From positions 630,001 through 694,000 of the forward strand of contig NZ_CP009576.1 in assembly GCF_000763495.1 (NCBI RefSeq): a stretch of 64,000 nt of DNA, given 5' to 3'. Positions 37,901 to 46,917 of the stretch are shown here, piece after piece. The stretch comes from Listeria ivanovii subsp. londoniensis. Its GTDB lineage: Bacteria > Bacillota > Bacilli > Lactobacillales > Listeriaceae. A program made the position numbers and the translations under genes. The notes beneath the pieces were generated by a model. It saw nothing but the letters and a program-made list of their open reading frames with translations, had not been told where the DNA came from and made no database searches. Within the stretch, counting starts at the first letter, position 1, and each line of letters starts with the position of its first letter.

Positions 37901-39085
37901 TTATCTATCCAAAGTCAAAAATAGCACTTTTAAATAGTTCCCTTCAGGAAAGTTTTTATCTATTGTAAAATCAGCAGGGAGGGAGTGGCTTTCTGTAATT
38001 TTATAAGTTCGCTCTGTTGATTCAAAAGCTGTCGCAATCATTTTCTTAAAAGCTTTCATTCCAAAGCCAGCATAGTTTGTAGAAGCAATTATTGTTCCAC
38101 CAGTAGCGGTTATATCTATAATTTCCCGAAGTAAATTAGGATAATCTTTGGCAGCTCGGAATGTGACTTTTTTTGTGCGGGCAAAGCTGGGTGGATCCAC
38201 AATAATTAAATCAAAAGTGAGTTGTTTTCGTAAAGCGTACTTGAAATAATGAAACACATCTTCCACAATGATGCTTTGTGTCGCTGGATCAAGGCCGTTC
38301 ACTTCAAGTTGCTCTTTTGTTTTAGCAAGTGAACGTCCAGCCACATCTACACTAGTCGTCTTACTAGCTCCACCAAACAAAGCAGCAACAGAAAACGCCC
38401 CAGTATAAGAAAACGTATTTAAAACGTTTTTAGAGATAGCGTAGTCCTCGCTAATACGACGCCTAACATCACGTTGATCAAGAAAAATACCAGTCATCCA
38501 ACCATCATCTAAATAAGTTGCGTAATTAATACCATTTTCCTTAATGATTAGTGGGAAAGCAGCTTTTTGACCAGCGACAAAATCATCTTTTGTATCTTCT
38601 TGAAAACGTCTTTTTTCGTAGATGCCTTTGATTTCTGGGAGTGACATAAAAATATCCAAAATCATTTTCTGAAAAGAGTAAATGCCGATACTGTACCACT
38701 GAATGACAAGATACCCATCATAATAGTCTGCGGTAAAGCCACCAAATCCATCACCTTCCCCATTAAAAATGCGAAAAGCCGTCGTTGAATCATCTGCAAA
38801 TAAAAACTGTCTTTTGTCTTTTGCAGTGGTAATTAAGTTGGTTAAAAAAGTTTCATCAAGCTGTTCTTTTTTGTCCCAAGTAAAAAGCCAGCCATCCCCT
38901 TTATTTTGCTTACCGTGATAGCCACGAGCTACAAACTTGCCAGACGCATCGATTAATTCTAATGTATCGCCTTCTTCAAGTTCTTTTGGCCATTTTTCCA
39001 TGCGTTCTTTAAGAATCAAGGGATAACCTTCTTTATAGCCTTTAGTGAATTTGGGAAATATTTTTACTTTAATGGAGTTTTTCAT
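37901..39085 (-). CDS. Class I rRNA large-subunit methyltransferase (RlmI-like, PUA + SAM domain)
   Basis: 394 residues from the ATG at 39085; longer in-frame starts would run through the iap terminator and are rejected. An N-terminal PUA-like domain (residues 1-80, LELIDASGKFVARGYHG) precedes the central RlmI-like domain and a Rossmann methyltransferase with FSYTGAFSVAALFGGA (SAM loop), SVDVAGRSLAKT and the catalytic DPPSFAR. By family it makes 5-methylcytidine in 23S rRNA. Lies just downstream of iap in the same direction. Confidence 0.88.
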   Translation of the reverse strand: MKNSIKVKIFPKFTKGYKEGYPLILKERMEKWPKELEEGDTLELIDASGKFVARGYHGKQNKGDGWLFTWDKKEQLDETFLTNLITTAKDKRQFLFADDSTTAFRIFNGEGDGFGGFTADYYDGYLVIQWYSIGIYSFQKMILDIFMSLPEIKGIYEKRRFQEDTKDDFVAGQKAAFPLIIKENGINYATYLDDGWMTGIFLDQRDVRRRISEDYAISKNVLNTFSYTGAFSVAALFGGASKTTSVDVAGRSLAKTKEQLEVNGLDPATQSIIVEDVFHYFKYALRKQLTFDLIIVDPPSFARTKKVTFRAAKDYPNLLREIIDITATGGTIIASTNYAGFGMKAFKKMIATAFESTERTYKITESHSLPADFTIDKNFPEGNYLKVLFLTLDR

Positions 39086-39115
39086 AGAGCACCGTCTTTC
39101 ATCAAGATAAAATTC

Positions 39116-39158
39116 CAACAAAAAACCTGTGAAGCGAAATTCCTGCTCCACAGGTTTC
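39116..39158 (-). terminator. iap terminator
   Basis: Minus-strand stem AAACCTGTGGAGC / GCTTCACAGGTTT followed by TTTG, 14 bases after the iap stop. Confidence 0.88.
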
Positions 39159-39171
39159 ATTCAATTATTAA

Positions 39172-40734
39172 TTATACGCGACCGAAGCCAACTAGATATT
39201 GACCCCATCCAGAGCCGTGAATATTATCATACTGAACACCATTGTCTTGTGCGTTAATCATTTGACCGTTACCAACATAAATACCAACGTGAGCAATTCC
39301 GTTACCATAATCAAAGAATACTAAATCACCAGCTTTTGCTTGAGATTCAGAGATCTTTGTTGAGCTAGCATATTGAGCTCCGGAAGTACGTGGTAAAGTA
39401 ACGCCAGATTTAGCAAAGACATATTTAGTGAATCCGGAGCAATCGAATGTAGTTGGTCCGTTACCACCCCATGAATAAGCTTTTCCCAGATGTTTTTGAG
39501 CTTCAGCGATTAATGAGCTTGCACTTGCGCTGCTGCTAGATCCTTGGTTAGCATTAGAGTTTGTATTGGTGTTTTTAGAAGGTGTACTTGTATTTGAAGT
39601 ATTATTATTTGTATTCGTTGTTGGAGCAGTAGCATTGCTATTACTGTTTGTATTAGTAGTTGGTACTGTGCCTTTTACTTTTAACACTTGTCCAACTTGA
39701 AGATTATCACTATTTAAGCCGTTAAGTGCTTTAATTTTGGAAACTGTAGTTCCAAATGTAGAAGCAATTTTGCCTAATGTATCGCCACTTTTTACTGTAT
39801 ATGAAGAAGCGTTAGTGTTAACAGTTGGAGCAGGGGCAGGAGCTGGTTTCGCAGCTTGTGCCGGTGCTTGTGTATTTGTTTGTTTTTGAGGTGTAACTTC
39901 TTTTTTCTCTGTTGTAGTTTGAGTATTTTCTTTTACTACTGGAGTAGACACTTGTTTTTCAGCTGTTGGAGTTTCCGTTTTTACTTCCGCTTTTGGTGAA
40001 GCGGTTTTAGCAGCTTCCTGTTTAACAGCAAGAACTTGTCCTACATAAATAGAAGAAGAAGATAAATTATTCCATGACATTATGTTTTGAACAGAAGTGC
40101 CATATTTACTGGATAATGCCCAAATTGTGTCGCCACTTTTAACAGTATATGTTGTAGCAGTTGTATCTACAGCAGGAGTTTCTGTTTTTGTTTCCGCTTT
40201 AGGAAGAGCGGTTGCTTCAGTAGATTGTTTTACTTCCGCTTTCGTTTCAGCAGCAGGTGCCACTTGAGTTGTTGTTTCTTCTTTTACTTCAGGAGCAGGG
40301 GCACTTGTTACAGCAGTACCTAAGTATTTGCCATTAACATAACCAGTTTTTCCTTCGCCATATGAAATTTTGTTCCAGCCATTTGCTTCAGTAGATTCAA
40401 CAGTTACTTTCGTGCCACCTTTTAAAGAAGTGACGATACTGTTATCAACTCCAGCGCCAGAACGTACGTTTAACCAAGTAGCGGTAACAGATTTCTCTGT
40501 TTGTTCGCTTGCTACCTCAGTTATTTGCAATTTTTGACCAGGTACGATTTTATCAGATGTTAGATTGTTCGCTTTTTTAAGTGCGTCAACAGTTGTCCCC
40601 TTATCTTGAGCAATACCCCAAAGAGTATCTCCAGCTTCAACTACTACAGTGCTTGCGGATGCGATAGTTGGTGCAGCAAATGCTGTAACCGCAATCCCAG
40701 CTGTAGCCGCGATAGTTGCTTTTTTCATATTCAT
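39172..40734 (-). CDS. iap: p60 cell-wall endopeptidase (invasion-associated protein)
   Basis: 520 residues. A signal peptide ([20 protein letters not shown]...ASAS) is followed by LysM 1 (residues about 28-72), an SH3b domain ([14 protein letters not shown], about 83-140), LysM 2 ([11 protein letters not shown], about 197-240), a Thr/Lys/Pro-rich linker, LysM 3 ([13 protein letters not shown], about 312-355), an Asn/Thr/Ser-rich stretch, and a C-terminal NlpC/P60 domain with Cys432 in TFDCSG and His482 in IAHVGIYVG. It splits D-iGlu-mDAP peptides for daughter-cell separation and is exported via SecA2. Confidence 0.97.
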   Translation of the reverse strand: MNMKKATIAATAGIAVTAFAAPTIASASTVVVEAGDTLWGIAQDKGTTVDALKKANNLTSDKIVPGQKLQITEVASEQTEKSVTATWLNVRSGAGVDNSIVTSLKGGTKVTVESTEANGWNKISYGEGKTGYVNGKYLGTAVTSAPAPEVKEETTTQVAPAAETKAEVKQSTEATALPKAETKTETPAVDTTATTYTVKSGDTIWALSSKYGTSVQNIMSWNNLSSSSIYVGQVLAVKQEAAKTASPKAEVKTETPTAEKQVSTPVVKENTQTTTEKKEVTPQKQTNTQAPAQAAKPAPAPAPTVNTNASSYTVKSGDTLGKIASTFGTTVSKIKALNGLNSDNLQVGQVLKVKGTVPTTNTNSNSNATAPTTNTNNNTSNTSTPSKNTNTNSNANQGSSSSASASSLIAEAQKHLGKAYSWGGNGPTTFDCSGFTKYVFAKSGVTLPRTSGAQYASSTKISESQAKAGDLVFFDYGNGIAHVGIYVGNGQMINAQDNGVQYDNIHGSGWGQYLVGFGRV

Positions 40735-40872
40735 AAAACTCCTCTCTTTTTTCAGAAAATCCCATACGTAATTAAGTATTTAAGAATTAATTTTATAGTG
40801 ATTAATACTAAGTTTACCCAGTTTTAACGTAAAAAACAAACAAAGAGATAACAAGGAAAAAGTAGAAAGCGG

Positions 40873-40881
40873 ACTATACCA
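40873..40881 (-). promoter_or_regulatory. iap extended -10 promoter (candidate)
   Basis: Minus-strand TGG-TATAGT with no strong -35 box. It predicts a 5' untranslated region of about 130 bases. The iap start follows GAGAGGAG. Confidence 0.4.
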
Positions 40882-41099
40882 GATGTTTGTAATAACTTTG
40901 TAACAATAATAAAAACGAACGTGTATTCTTAGGGCTTGGGATGTACTGCTAGGGAGTCCATTGAGATGTAGGGGAGTGATGCATAACAATCAACAACTTT
41001 CGCTATGGGAAACCTATTGTTATTTGTTAATAGAAAAATTTAATATATTTGTAATATGAAATGGAGGTTGTTTTTTGGTGGATAAAGGCTCGAAATGAA

Positions 41100-41129
41100 T
41101 TGCCAGATGACTTTATGGTATTCTATAAT
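41100..41129 (+). promoter_or_regulatory. secA2 promoter (candidate)
   Basis: TTGCCA (41100-41105), 18-base spacer, consensus TATAAT (41124-41129). The transcript would start about 18 bases before the secA2 ATG, just ahead of its GGAGG. Confidence 0.65.
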
Positions 41130-41153
41130 AGAAGGTATGGAGGATGTTATTTG

Positions 41154-43481
41154 ATGAAACAGAACTTTGATGATCGAAAAATTGTAAAACAGTATCGTGA
41201 AATTGCTCGCCAGATTGTAAAAAAAGAAGGCTTATATAAAAATATGGACCAAGATGAACTTTGCGAACAAACAAATTATTGGCGTGAAAAGTTCCAAACA
41301 AAACAGATGACAGATCGAGATAAAATTAATATTTTTGCTTTGGCACGAGAAGCTGCTAGCAGAATTATTGGACTCGATGCGGTAGTCGTTCAATTAATTG
41401 GTGCACTTGTACTCGGTGATGGTAAAGTGGCAGAAATGAAAACCGGTGAGGGTAAAACATTGATGTCGTTATTTGTGATGTTTATAGAAGTAATACGTGG
41501 TAACAAAGTGCATCTCGTTACAGCCAATGAATACTTAGCGAGACGTGACCGTGAAGAAATTGGACAAGTGCTAGAATATTTAGGTATTTCGGTTGCGCTA
41601 AATGAATCTGGGCTAGATAAGGCACAGAAAAAAGCTATTTATACAGCAGATGTCATTTATGGAACAGCTTCTGAGTTTGGCTTTGATTATTTACGAGATA
41701 ATATGGTGCGACAAATGGAAGATAAAGTACAAAGCGGATTAGATTTTGTATTGATAGACGAAGCTGACTCTATTTTAATAGATGAAGCTCGTACACCACT
41801 GCTTATTTCAGACCGTAAAGAAGAAGATTTATCGCTTTACCTAACAGCTAATAAACTAGTGAAAACAATGATGAAAGATGATTACGAAATAGAAGAACAC
41901 AAGCGTTTTGTTTGGCTCAATGATGCGGGGATAGAAAAAGCACAGAAGTTTTGGGGGGTAGAATCACTATACTCAACTGAAGCGCAATCCGTACTTCGGA
42001 TTACTATGCTTTTAATGCGGGCTCACTTTTTAATGCATAAAGATAAAGATTATGTAGTACTTGATGATGAAGTGCTAATAATTGACCCCCACACAGGGCG
42101 AGCATTACCAGGACGCCGTTTTAATGATGGACTTCACCAAGCAATTGAAGCAAAAGAAGGTGTCGAAGTGAAGGAAGAATCACGAACACTTGCGACCATT
42201 ACAATTCAAAACTATTTCCGAATGTACAAGAAAATCTCTGGAATGACTGGGACAGCTAAAACTGAAGAAGAAGAGTTTAGACAAATTTATAACATGGATG
42301 TCGTTGTAATTCCAACTAATTTGCGGATCAACCGGGAAGATGTACCAGATGATATTTTTTATACAAAGAAAGAAAAAGGACGGGCGATTGTATACGAAGT
42401 TTCCTGGCGTTATGAAAAAGGCCAACCGACATTAATCGGAACTTCTTCGATAAAAAGCAACGAGTGGATTAGCGGGTTGCTTGATGCTGCTGGAATTCCA
42501 CACCAAGTTTTAAATGCCAAAAACCACGCACAAGAAGCTGAAATTATTGCTAAAGCAGGAAAACGTGGCATGGTTACTTTGGCGACTAATATGGCTGGAC
42601 GAGGTACTGATATCAAACTCGACCCAGATGTTCATAAACTCGGCGGATTAGCTGTTATTGGAACAGAACGCCATGAAAGTCGCCGTATTGATTTGCAGTT
42701 AATGGGGCGTTCTGGTCGACGTGGAGATCCAGGTTTTAGTAAGTTTATGATTTCACTGGAGGACGATTTATTAGAACAATTCGAAAGTAAAAGCTGGGAA
42801 AAATTATCTGCCAAACTAAAACGAAAAGCGCCACGTGATGGCAAACCAGTAAATTCAAGTAAAATCCATGCAGTGGTTGTTAATGCGCAGAAACGATTAG
42901 AGGGAGCTAATTATGACATTCGTAAAGATTTACTTTCTTATGATGAAGTAATCGATTTACAACGAAAAATGGTGTACAAAGAACGAGATCAATTGCTAGA
43001 ACGAAATAAACTGGGTGTATCTTCTGAGAAAATTCTTCGTGAAGTTGCCGAGTATGCCTTTATCCATACTGAAACTGACCCAGAAAAAATGGAAAAATAT
43101 TACGCCCGTCAAAAAGAATTTCTTGGTGGAACCAAATTTCCGATTTCTTTTGACGAAGTATCGCTGATGGAACCTACCGAAGTCGTAGAAAAAATTGTCG
43201 CCTGGCATAAAAAAGAACGTGATAAATTCCCGTTAGAAACTATCAATGCAATCGAAAAAGAAGTGTATTTAAACTTAATGGATCAAATGTGGGTGATGCA
43301 CTTAGATGCGATGGTGCAACTTCGAGAAGGAATTCATTTACGTGCATATGGACAACAAGATCCACTTGTCATGTATCAAAAGGAAGGCGCTCAGTTATTT
43401 GAGAAATTCCAAGCGGATTATCATTTTTATTTTGCTCATGCGCTACTTGAATTAGATCCAGAAGGGTTAGTCCAAGGTTGA
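41154..43481 (+). CDS. secA2: Accessory Sec translocase ATPase
   Basis: 775 residues from the ATG at 41154 with GGAGG at 41139-41143; the frame is open 31 codons further upstream but without a ribosome site. Walker A is MKTGEGKTLMSLF, Walker B DEADSILIDEAR, with MSGMTGTAKTEEEEF and TNMAGRGTDIKL conserved. It is shorter than housekeeping SecA and lacks the C-terminal zinc-binding tail. It drives export of p60 and other autolysins, and iap lies divergent next to it. Confidence 0.97.
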   Translation: MKQNFDDRKIVKQYREIARQIVKKEGLYKNMDQDELCEQTNYWREKFQTKQMTDRDKINIFALAREAASRIIGLDAVVVQLIGALVLGDGKVAEMKTGEGKTLMSLFVMFIEVIRGNKVHLVTANEYLARRDREEIGQVLEYLGISVALNESGLDKAQKKAIYTADVIYGTASEFGFDYLRDNMVRQMEDKVQSGLDFVLIDEADSILIDEARTPLLISDRKEEDLSLYLTANKLVKTMMKDDYEIEEHKRFVWLNDAGIEKAQKFWGVESLYSTEAQSVLRITMLLMRAHFLMHKDKDYVVLDDEVLIIDPHTGRALPGRRFNDGLHQAIEAKEGVEVKEESRTLATITIQNYFRMYKKISGMTGTAKTEEEEFRQIYNMDVVVIPTNLRINREDVPDDIFYTKKEKGRAIVYEVSWRYEKGQPTLIGTSSIKSNEWISGLLDAAGIPHQVLNAKNHAQEAEIIAKAGKRGMVTLATNMAGRGTDIKLDPDVHKLGGLAVIGTERHESRRIDLQLMGRSGRRGDPGFSKFMISLEDDLLEQFESKSWEKLSAKLKRKAPRDGKPVNSSKIHAVVVNAQKRLEGANYDIRKDLLSYDEVIDLQRKMVYKERDQLLERNKLGVSSEKILREVAEYAFIHTETDPEKMEKYYARQKEFLGGTKFPISFDEVSLMEPTEVVEKIVAWHKKERDKFPLETINAIEKEVYLNLMDQMWVMHLDAMVQLREGIHLRAYGQQDPLVMYQKEGAQLFEKFQADYHFYFAHALLELDPEGLVQG

Positions 43482-43507
43482 TGCTACAACTTTGGGCTGA
43501 TTTTTTT
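43469..43507 (+). terminator. secA2 terminator overlapping the coding end
   Basis: AGTCCAAGGTTG (43469-43480) pairs with CAACTTTGGGCT with two wobble pairs, followed by seven T. The left arm is the last codons plus part of the stop codon of secA2. Confidence 0.75.
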
Positions 43508-43597
43508 CAAAAAAATGGGTAATTAAGTGAGAACGAGGGTAAAATTATATATAATGGTAACAAATGAAAATCAATATACAAAAAAGAGGGTGGTAAA

Positions 43598-44767
43598 GTG
43601 AAGGGATCGTTAACAAAATTTAAGCAGTTTTTTATTGATAACAAATTTGTACTCGGGTTATTAATTTTTCTATTAGTTGCACTTGATATTTACGTATTAA
43701 CCAAGATAGCGTTTATTTTTGATCCGCTAATGGTTATTCTCAAAACCGTCGCTGCGCCAATTATTCTAGCAGGGATTTCTTACTACTTATTTAATCCAAT
43801 AATTGACTGGTTAGAGAAGAAAAAATGGAAGCGCGGTTGGGCAATAGCTTTGTTATACGTAGTAATCATTGGTTTAATTATTCTATTATTTAGTTTTGTT
43901 ATTCCAGCTGTAAAAGACCAAATTATTAGCCTATTTAAAACGTTTCCAGGGTACTGGGATCAAATCACACAAAAATTCAATGAGTTCAGTCAGTCAAGTC
44001 TGTTTGACCAGTTGAAAGATAAACTAAGTACTAACATGAGTGATATTATGAAAACCATCTCTGAAAAAGGCACTTCCGTATTAAATGGCGCAATTACAAG
44101 CATCGGTAGCATTGTCGGAACTGTAACAGAAGTGATACTAGCAATTGTAACTACACCACTTGTTCTATTCTATTTATTAAAAGATGGCAAGAAATTACCT
44201 GACTTTTTACTGAAAATGTTGCCAGTCAATGGCCGGGCCCATACACGTCAAGTTCTTGGTGAAGCAAACCATCAAATCAGTTCGTATATTCGTGGACAAA
44301 TCATTGTTAGTTTATGTATTGGTATTCTTTTGTTTATCGGTTATCTAATTATTGGTTTACCTTACGCACTGACGTTAGCGATCATTGCAGCATGTACTAG
44401 TATTGTTCCGTATCTAGGGCCAGCAATTGCGATTACACCAGCTATCATTATAGCGATTGTCACATCTCCTTGGTTACTAGTTAAATTAATTATTGTCTGG
44501 TGTGTTGTCCAATTACTTGAAGGTAAATTTATTTCTCCACAAGTAATGGGTAAAACACTAAAAGTACACCCAATAACCATTTTATTTGTTATTTTAATTG
44601 CTGGAAACTTGTTCGGCGTACTAGGAGTAATCTTTGCTGTACCGGGTTATGCAGTCCTTAAAGTAATCGTGACACACGTATTCATTTGGTTCAAACGCGT
44701 ATCAGGTTTATATGGTGAACAACCAGAAAGCGAATTTGTAACTACGCAGGAAGAATCAAAAGAGTAA
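43598..44767 (+). CDS. AI-2E family transporter (YdiK/PerM-type permease)
   Basis: 389 residues from a GTG at 43598 after GAGGGTGG. Eight membrane segments with a long extracytoplasmic loop (about residues 110-160) and the family motif TSIVPYLGPAIAITPAIIIAIV. It ends in a charged cytoplasmic tail. Family members export peptides or exchange Na+/H+; the AI-2 role implied by the name is not general. Own terminator follows. Confidence 0.85.
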   Translation: MKGSLTKFKQFFIDNKFVLGLLIFLLVALDIYVLTKIAFIFDPLMVILKTVAAPIILAGISYYLFNPIIDWLEKKKWKRGWAIALLYVVIIGLIILLFSFVIPAVKDQIISLFKTFPGYWDQITQKFNEFSQSSLFDQLKDKLSTNMSDIMKTISEKGTSVLNGAITSIGSIVGTVTEVILAIVTTPLVLFYLLKDGKKLPDFLLKMLPVNGRAHTRQVLGEANHQISSYIRGQIIVSLCIGILLFIGYLIIGLPYALTLAIIAACTSIVPYLGPAIAITPAIIIAIVTSPWLLVKLIIVWCVVQLLEGKFISPQVMGKTLKVHPITILFVILIAGNLFGVLGVIFAVPGYAVLKVIVTHVFIWFKRVSGLYGEQPESEFVTTQEESKE

Positions 44768-44772
44768 TTTAT

Positions 44773-44819
44773 AAAATCCTACTAGCGGAAAAAATATTTC
44801 TGTTTAGTAGGATTTTTTT
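44773..44819 (+). terminator. Terminator after AI-2E family gene
   Basis: AAATCCTACTA / TAGTAGGATTT arms, U tract of seven. Confidence 0.88.
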
Positions 44820-45075
44820 GTGTGTTTTTTACTGTTTAACTACATATAATGCATAAAAATAACGATTTTGAATGTATAAAGAGATAAAATTCGCTAAATT
44901 GACACAATTTTATGCTTTACAACCTTAAACTAGTAATAGTGCAGTTTCTATGAAAGGTTGTTCTTGAAAAGCACTAGAGGAAGTGGGATTTATAGACAGT
45001 TTAACAATTTGTTCATTGAATTGTATTTTGTTTCATCATACGATAAATGCAGCGCGAAAACGAAAGGAGAAAATA

Positions 45076-45789
45076 ATGCTATTCAAAAAACAAATCATTT
45101 TAGGGGTAGTTTGTGTTGGTTCGATAACTCTAATGGCACCAACTGCATTTGCAGCAACATCTTTAGGAGATTCAAAAGCTTCTGTGAATTTTAAAGCAGG
45201 AACTGGAATGGTGAATCCAGTTGATCCAACAGATCCTGCTAATCCACTAGATCCTTTAGACCCAAGTAATCCTACAGACCCAGGAACCGGAAATACAGGT
45301 CCACTAACACTTGACTATGTTTCTTCCGTTGCCTTTGGTGAGCAAGAGGTCTCATCTAATGAGCAAACATATTCTTCTACTTCAAGAAAGCCCTTCATCC
45401 AAGTTAGTGACCGTCGTGGAACTGGCAAGGGGTGGAGCGTAACAGCAACAGCAAGTGGTTTCCAAAACGAAGATAATGCGGCTTCCTTAGCTGGGGCAAC
45501 TTTATCATTCCAAAACGGAGAATCTGCTTCTGCTAGTACTACGACAACTTCGCCAACTGCTTCCAAACAAGTGGATCTTCCGACTGACGGAGCTTCGATT
45601 GTAAAAGTTGTATCCGCTAAAGAAACAGAAGGAATGGGAACTTGGATTAATCGCTGGTTTGGAGCTACTCCAGATGATGCGGATAGTTTGAACGATAACG
45701 TTAAGTTAACTATCCCAGGTGGTAGTGCAACACTTGGTAGCCATGAAGCAACCATTACGTGGACATTATCCGACGCACCTGGAATCTAA
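45076..45789 (+). CDS. WxL-domain cell-surface protein (small)
   Basis: 237 residues from the ATG at 45076 after AAAGGAGAAA. Signal peptide ending near AFAAT, then a PxDP-rich spacer (PVDPTDPANPLDPLDPSNP, about residues 48-72) and a WxL domain whose two marks are GKGWSVTATASGF and the C-terminal TITWTLSDAPGI. WxL domains bind peptidoglycan non-covalently. It leads a three-gene surface cluster and ends in its own terminator. Confidence 0.93.
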   Translation: MLFKKQIILGVVCVGSITLMAPTAFAATSLGDSKASVNFKAGTGMVNPVDPTDPANPLDPLDPSNPTDPGTGNTGPLTLDYVSSVAFGEQEVSSNEQTYSSTSRKPFIQVSDRRGTGKGWSVTATASGFQNEDNAASLAGATLSFQNGESASASTTTTSPTASKQVDLPTDGASIVKVVSAKETEGMGTWINRWFGATPDDADSLNDNVKLTIPGGSATLGSHEATITWTLSDAPGI

Positions 45790-45836
45790 AAAAAGGCGCC
45801 TGAGAAAACTTACTAACCATCTTAGGCGCCATTTTT
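45789..45836 (+). terminator. Terminator after the first WxL gene
   Basis: GGCGCCTGAGA / TCTTAGGCGCC stem and ATTTTT; may be partial, allowing readthrough into the next two genes. Confidence 0.82.
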
Positions 45837-45876
45837 ATGAAATAAACCTAGTATTCCTAAAGAAAGGAAGATACGT

Positions 45877-46896
45877 GTGAAAAAATTTTTTCTAAGTCTA
45901 TTTTTAATGATTCCATTGTTAATTAGTCTTTTTCCTACGCTTGAAGTTAAAGCGGCTGAAGGAGATGTTGGTTATTCAGTCCAAGCGAGAATTCCAGCCA
46001 ATCAAGTAGATAAAAAACAAACATACTTTGACTTAAGAATGGAACCAGAACAAAAACAGACGGTAGAAATTGAAGTGAAAAATAGCTCCAACGAAGAAAT
46101 ACAAGTAGAAACTAACATAACTTACGCAACAACAAGCAGAACCGGAACGATTGACTATACAAAAAATGATTTAAACAAAACAGACAAAAGTATGCTGCAT
46201 CCATTACCCGAAATCGCCAAAATTCCAGAGAATCAAAGAGTACTAACTATTCCGGTAAATGGAACGAAAGTAGTGCAAGTAAATATAGCAATGCCTGAAG
46301 AAACTATCGATGGAGTTATTTTAGGTGCAGTGCAGTTTAAAAAGCGAGCAACAACGGAGACAGAAAAAACAGATGGCGTCTCTCTTAAAAATGAATATTC
46401 CTATATTGTCGGCATGCAGTTATCTGAAAATGACAAACAAGTCACCCCTAATATAAATTTAAAAAGTATCAAACCAACACTTGTAAACTATCGTACAGCG
46501 ATTGTTGCAAAATTACAAAATGACCAATCAGTAATCATCAAAGATTTAAGTGTCGATGCAAAAGTGTACAAACAAGCTTCAAATACTGTATTACACCAAA
46601 CGAAAAAAACGGATATGACAATTGCCCCAAATTCCAGCCTTGATTATGATATTGACTGGGAAAACCAACCATTAGAAGCTGGCGATTATCGGTTGAAAAT
46701 GACGGCAACAAATGGCAGCGAAACTTGGAAATGGGATGAAAAATTCGCCATTGTCGATAAGGATCAAAATTTAAATAAAGAAGCAGTTAACATCGAACAA
46801 TCTAATCCATGGCTGTATGTAGTGATTGCTATCAGTATTTTCCTGATTTTCTTCGTTATTATATTAATTACTAGGAAACGAAGAAAAAGACAATAA
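45877..46896 (+). CDS. WxL-interacting membrane protein (DUF916/DUF3324)
   Basis: 339 residues from a GTG at 45877 after AAAGGAAG. Signal peptide, then a DUF916 domain (residues about 30-150, QTYFDLRMEPEQKQTVEIEVKNSS read in part) and a DUF3324 domain (about 160-290), one C-terminal membrane helix (VVIAISIFLIFFVIILI) and a basic tail. In enterococci such proteins bind WxL proteins and anchor them to the membrane. It lies between two WxL genes as in known WxL loci. Confidence 0.9.
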   Translation: MKKFFLSLFLMIPLLISLFPTLEVKAAEGDVGYSVQARIPANQVDKKQTYFDLRMEPEQKQTVEIEVKNSSNEEIQVETNITYATTSRTGTIDYTKNDLNKTDKSMLHPLPEIAKIPENQRVLTIPVNGTKVVQVNIAMPEETIDGVILGAVQFKKRATTETEKTDGVSLKNEYSYIVGMQLSENDKQVTPNINLKSIKPTLVNYRTAIVAKLQNDQSVIIKDLSVDAKVYKQASNTVLHQTKKTDMTIAPNSSLDYDIDWENQPLEAGDYRLKMTATNGSETWKWDEKFAIVDKDQNLNKEAVNIEQSNPWLYVVIAISIFLIFFVIILITRKRRKRQ

Positions 46897-46917
46897 AAGA
46901 TGAAAGGAGCTAGCAAC

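Noticed and set aside
39086-39160. Longer start of the rRNA methyltransferase
   Set aside because: The extension would be encoded by the iap terminator hairpin; the start at 39085 fits the PUA domain.
39535-39665. Thr/Asn/Ser-coding repeats in iap as a CRISPR or tandem DNA array
   Set aside because: They are degenerate codon repeats of the p60 linker with no regular spacers.
44958-45194. Small frame MFLKSTRGSG... before the first WxL gene
   Set aside because: It is out of frame with the WxL gene that has AAAGGAGAAA and a clear signal peptide, and the frame shows no protein-like pattern.
45220-45290. PxDP repeats as a possible mobile or unstable repeat
   Set aside because: They form the usual proline-aspartate spacer of WxL proteins and the DNA repeats are too irregular.
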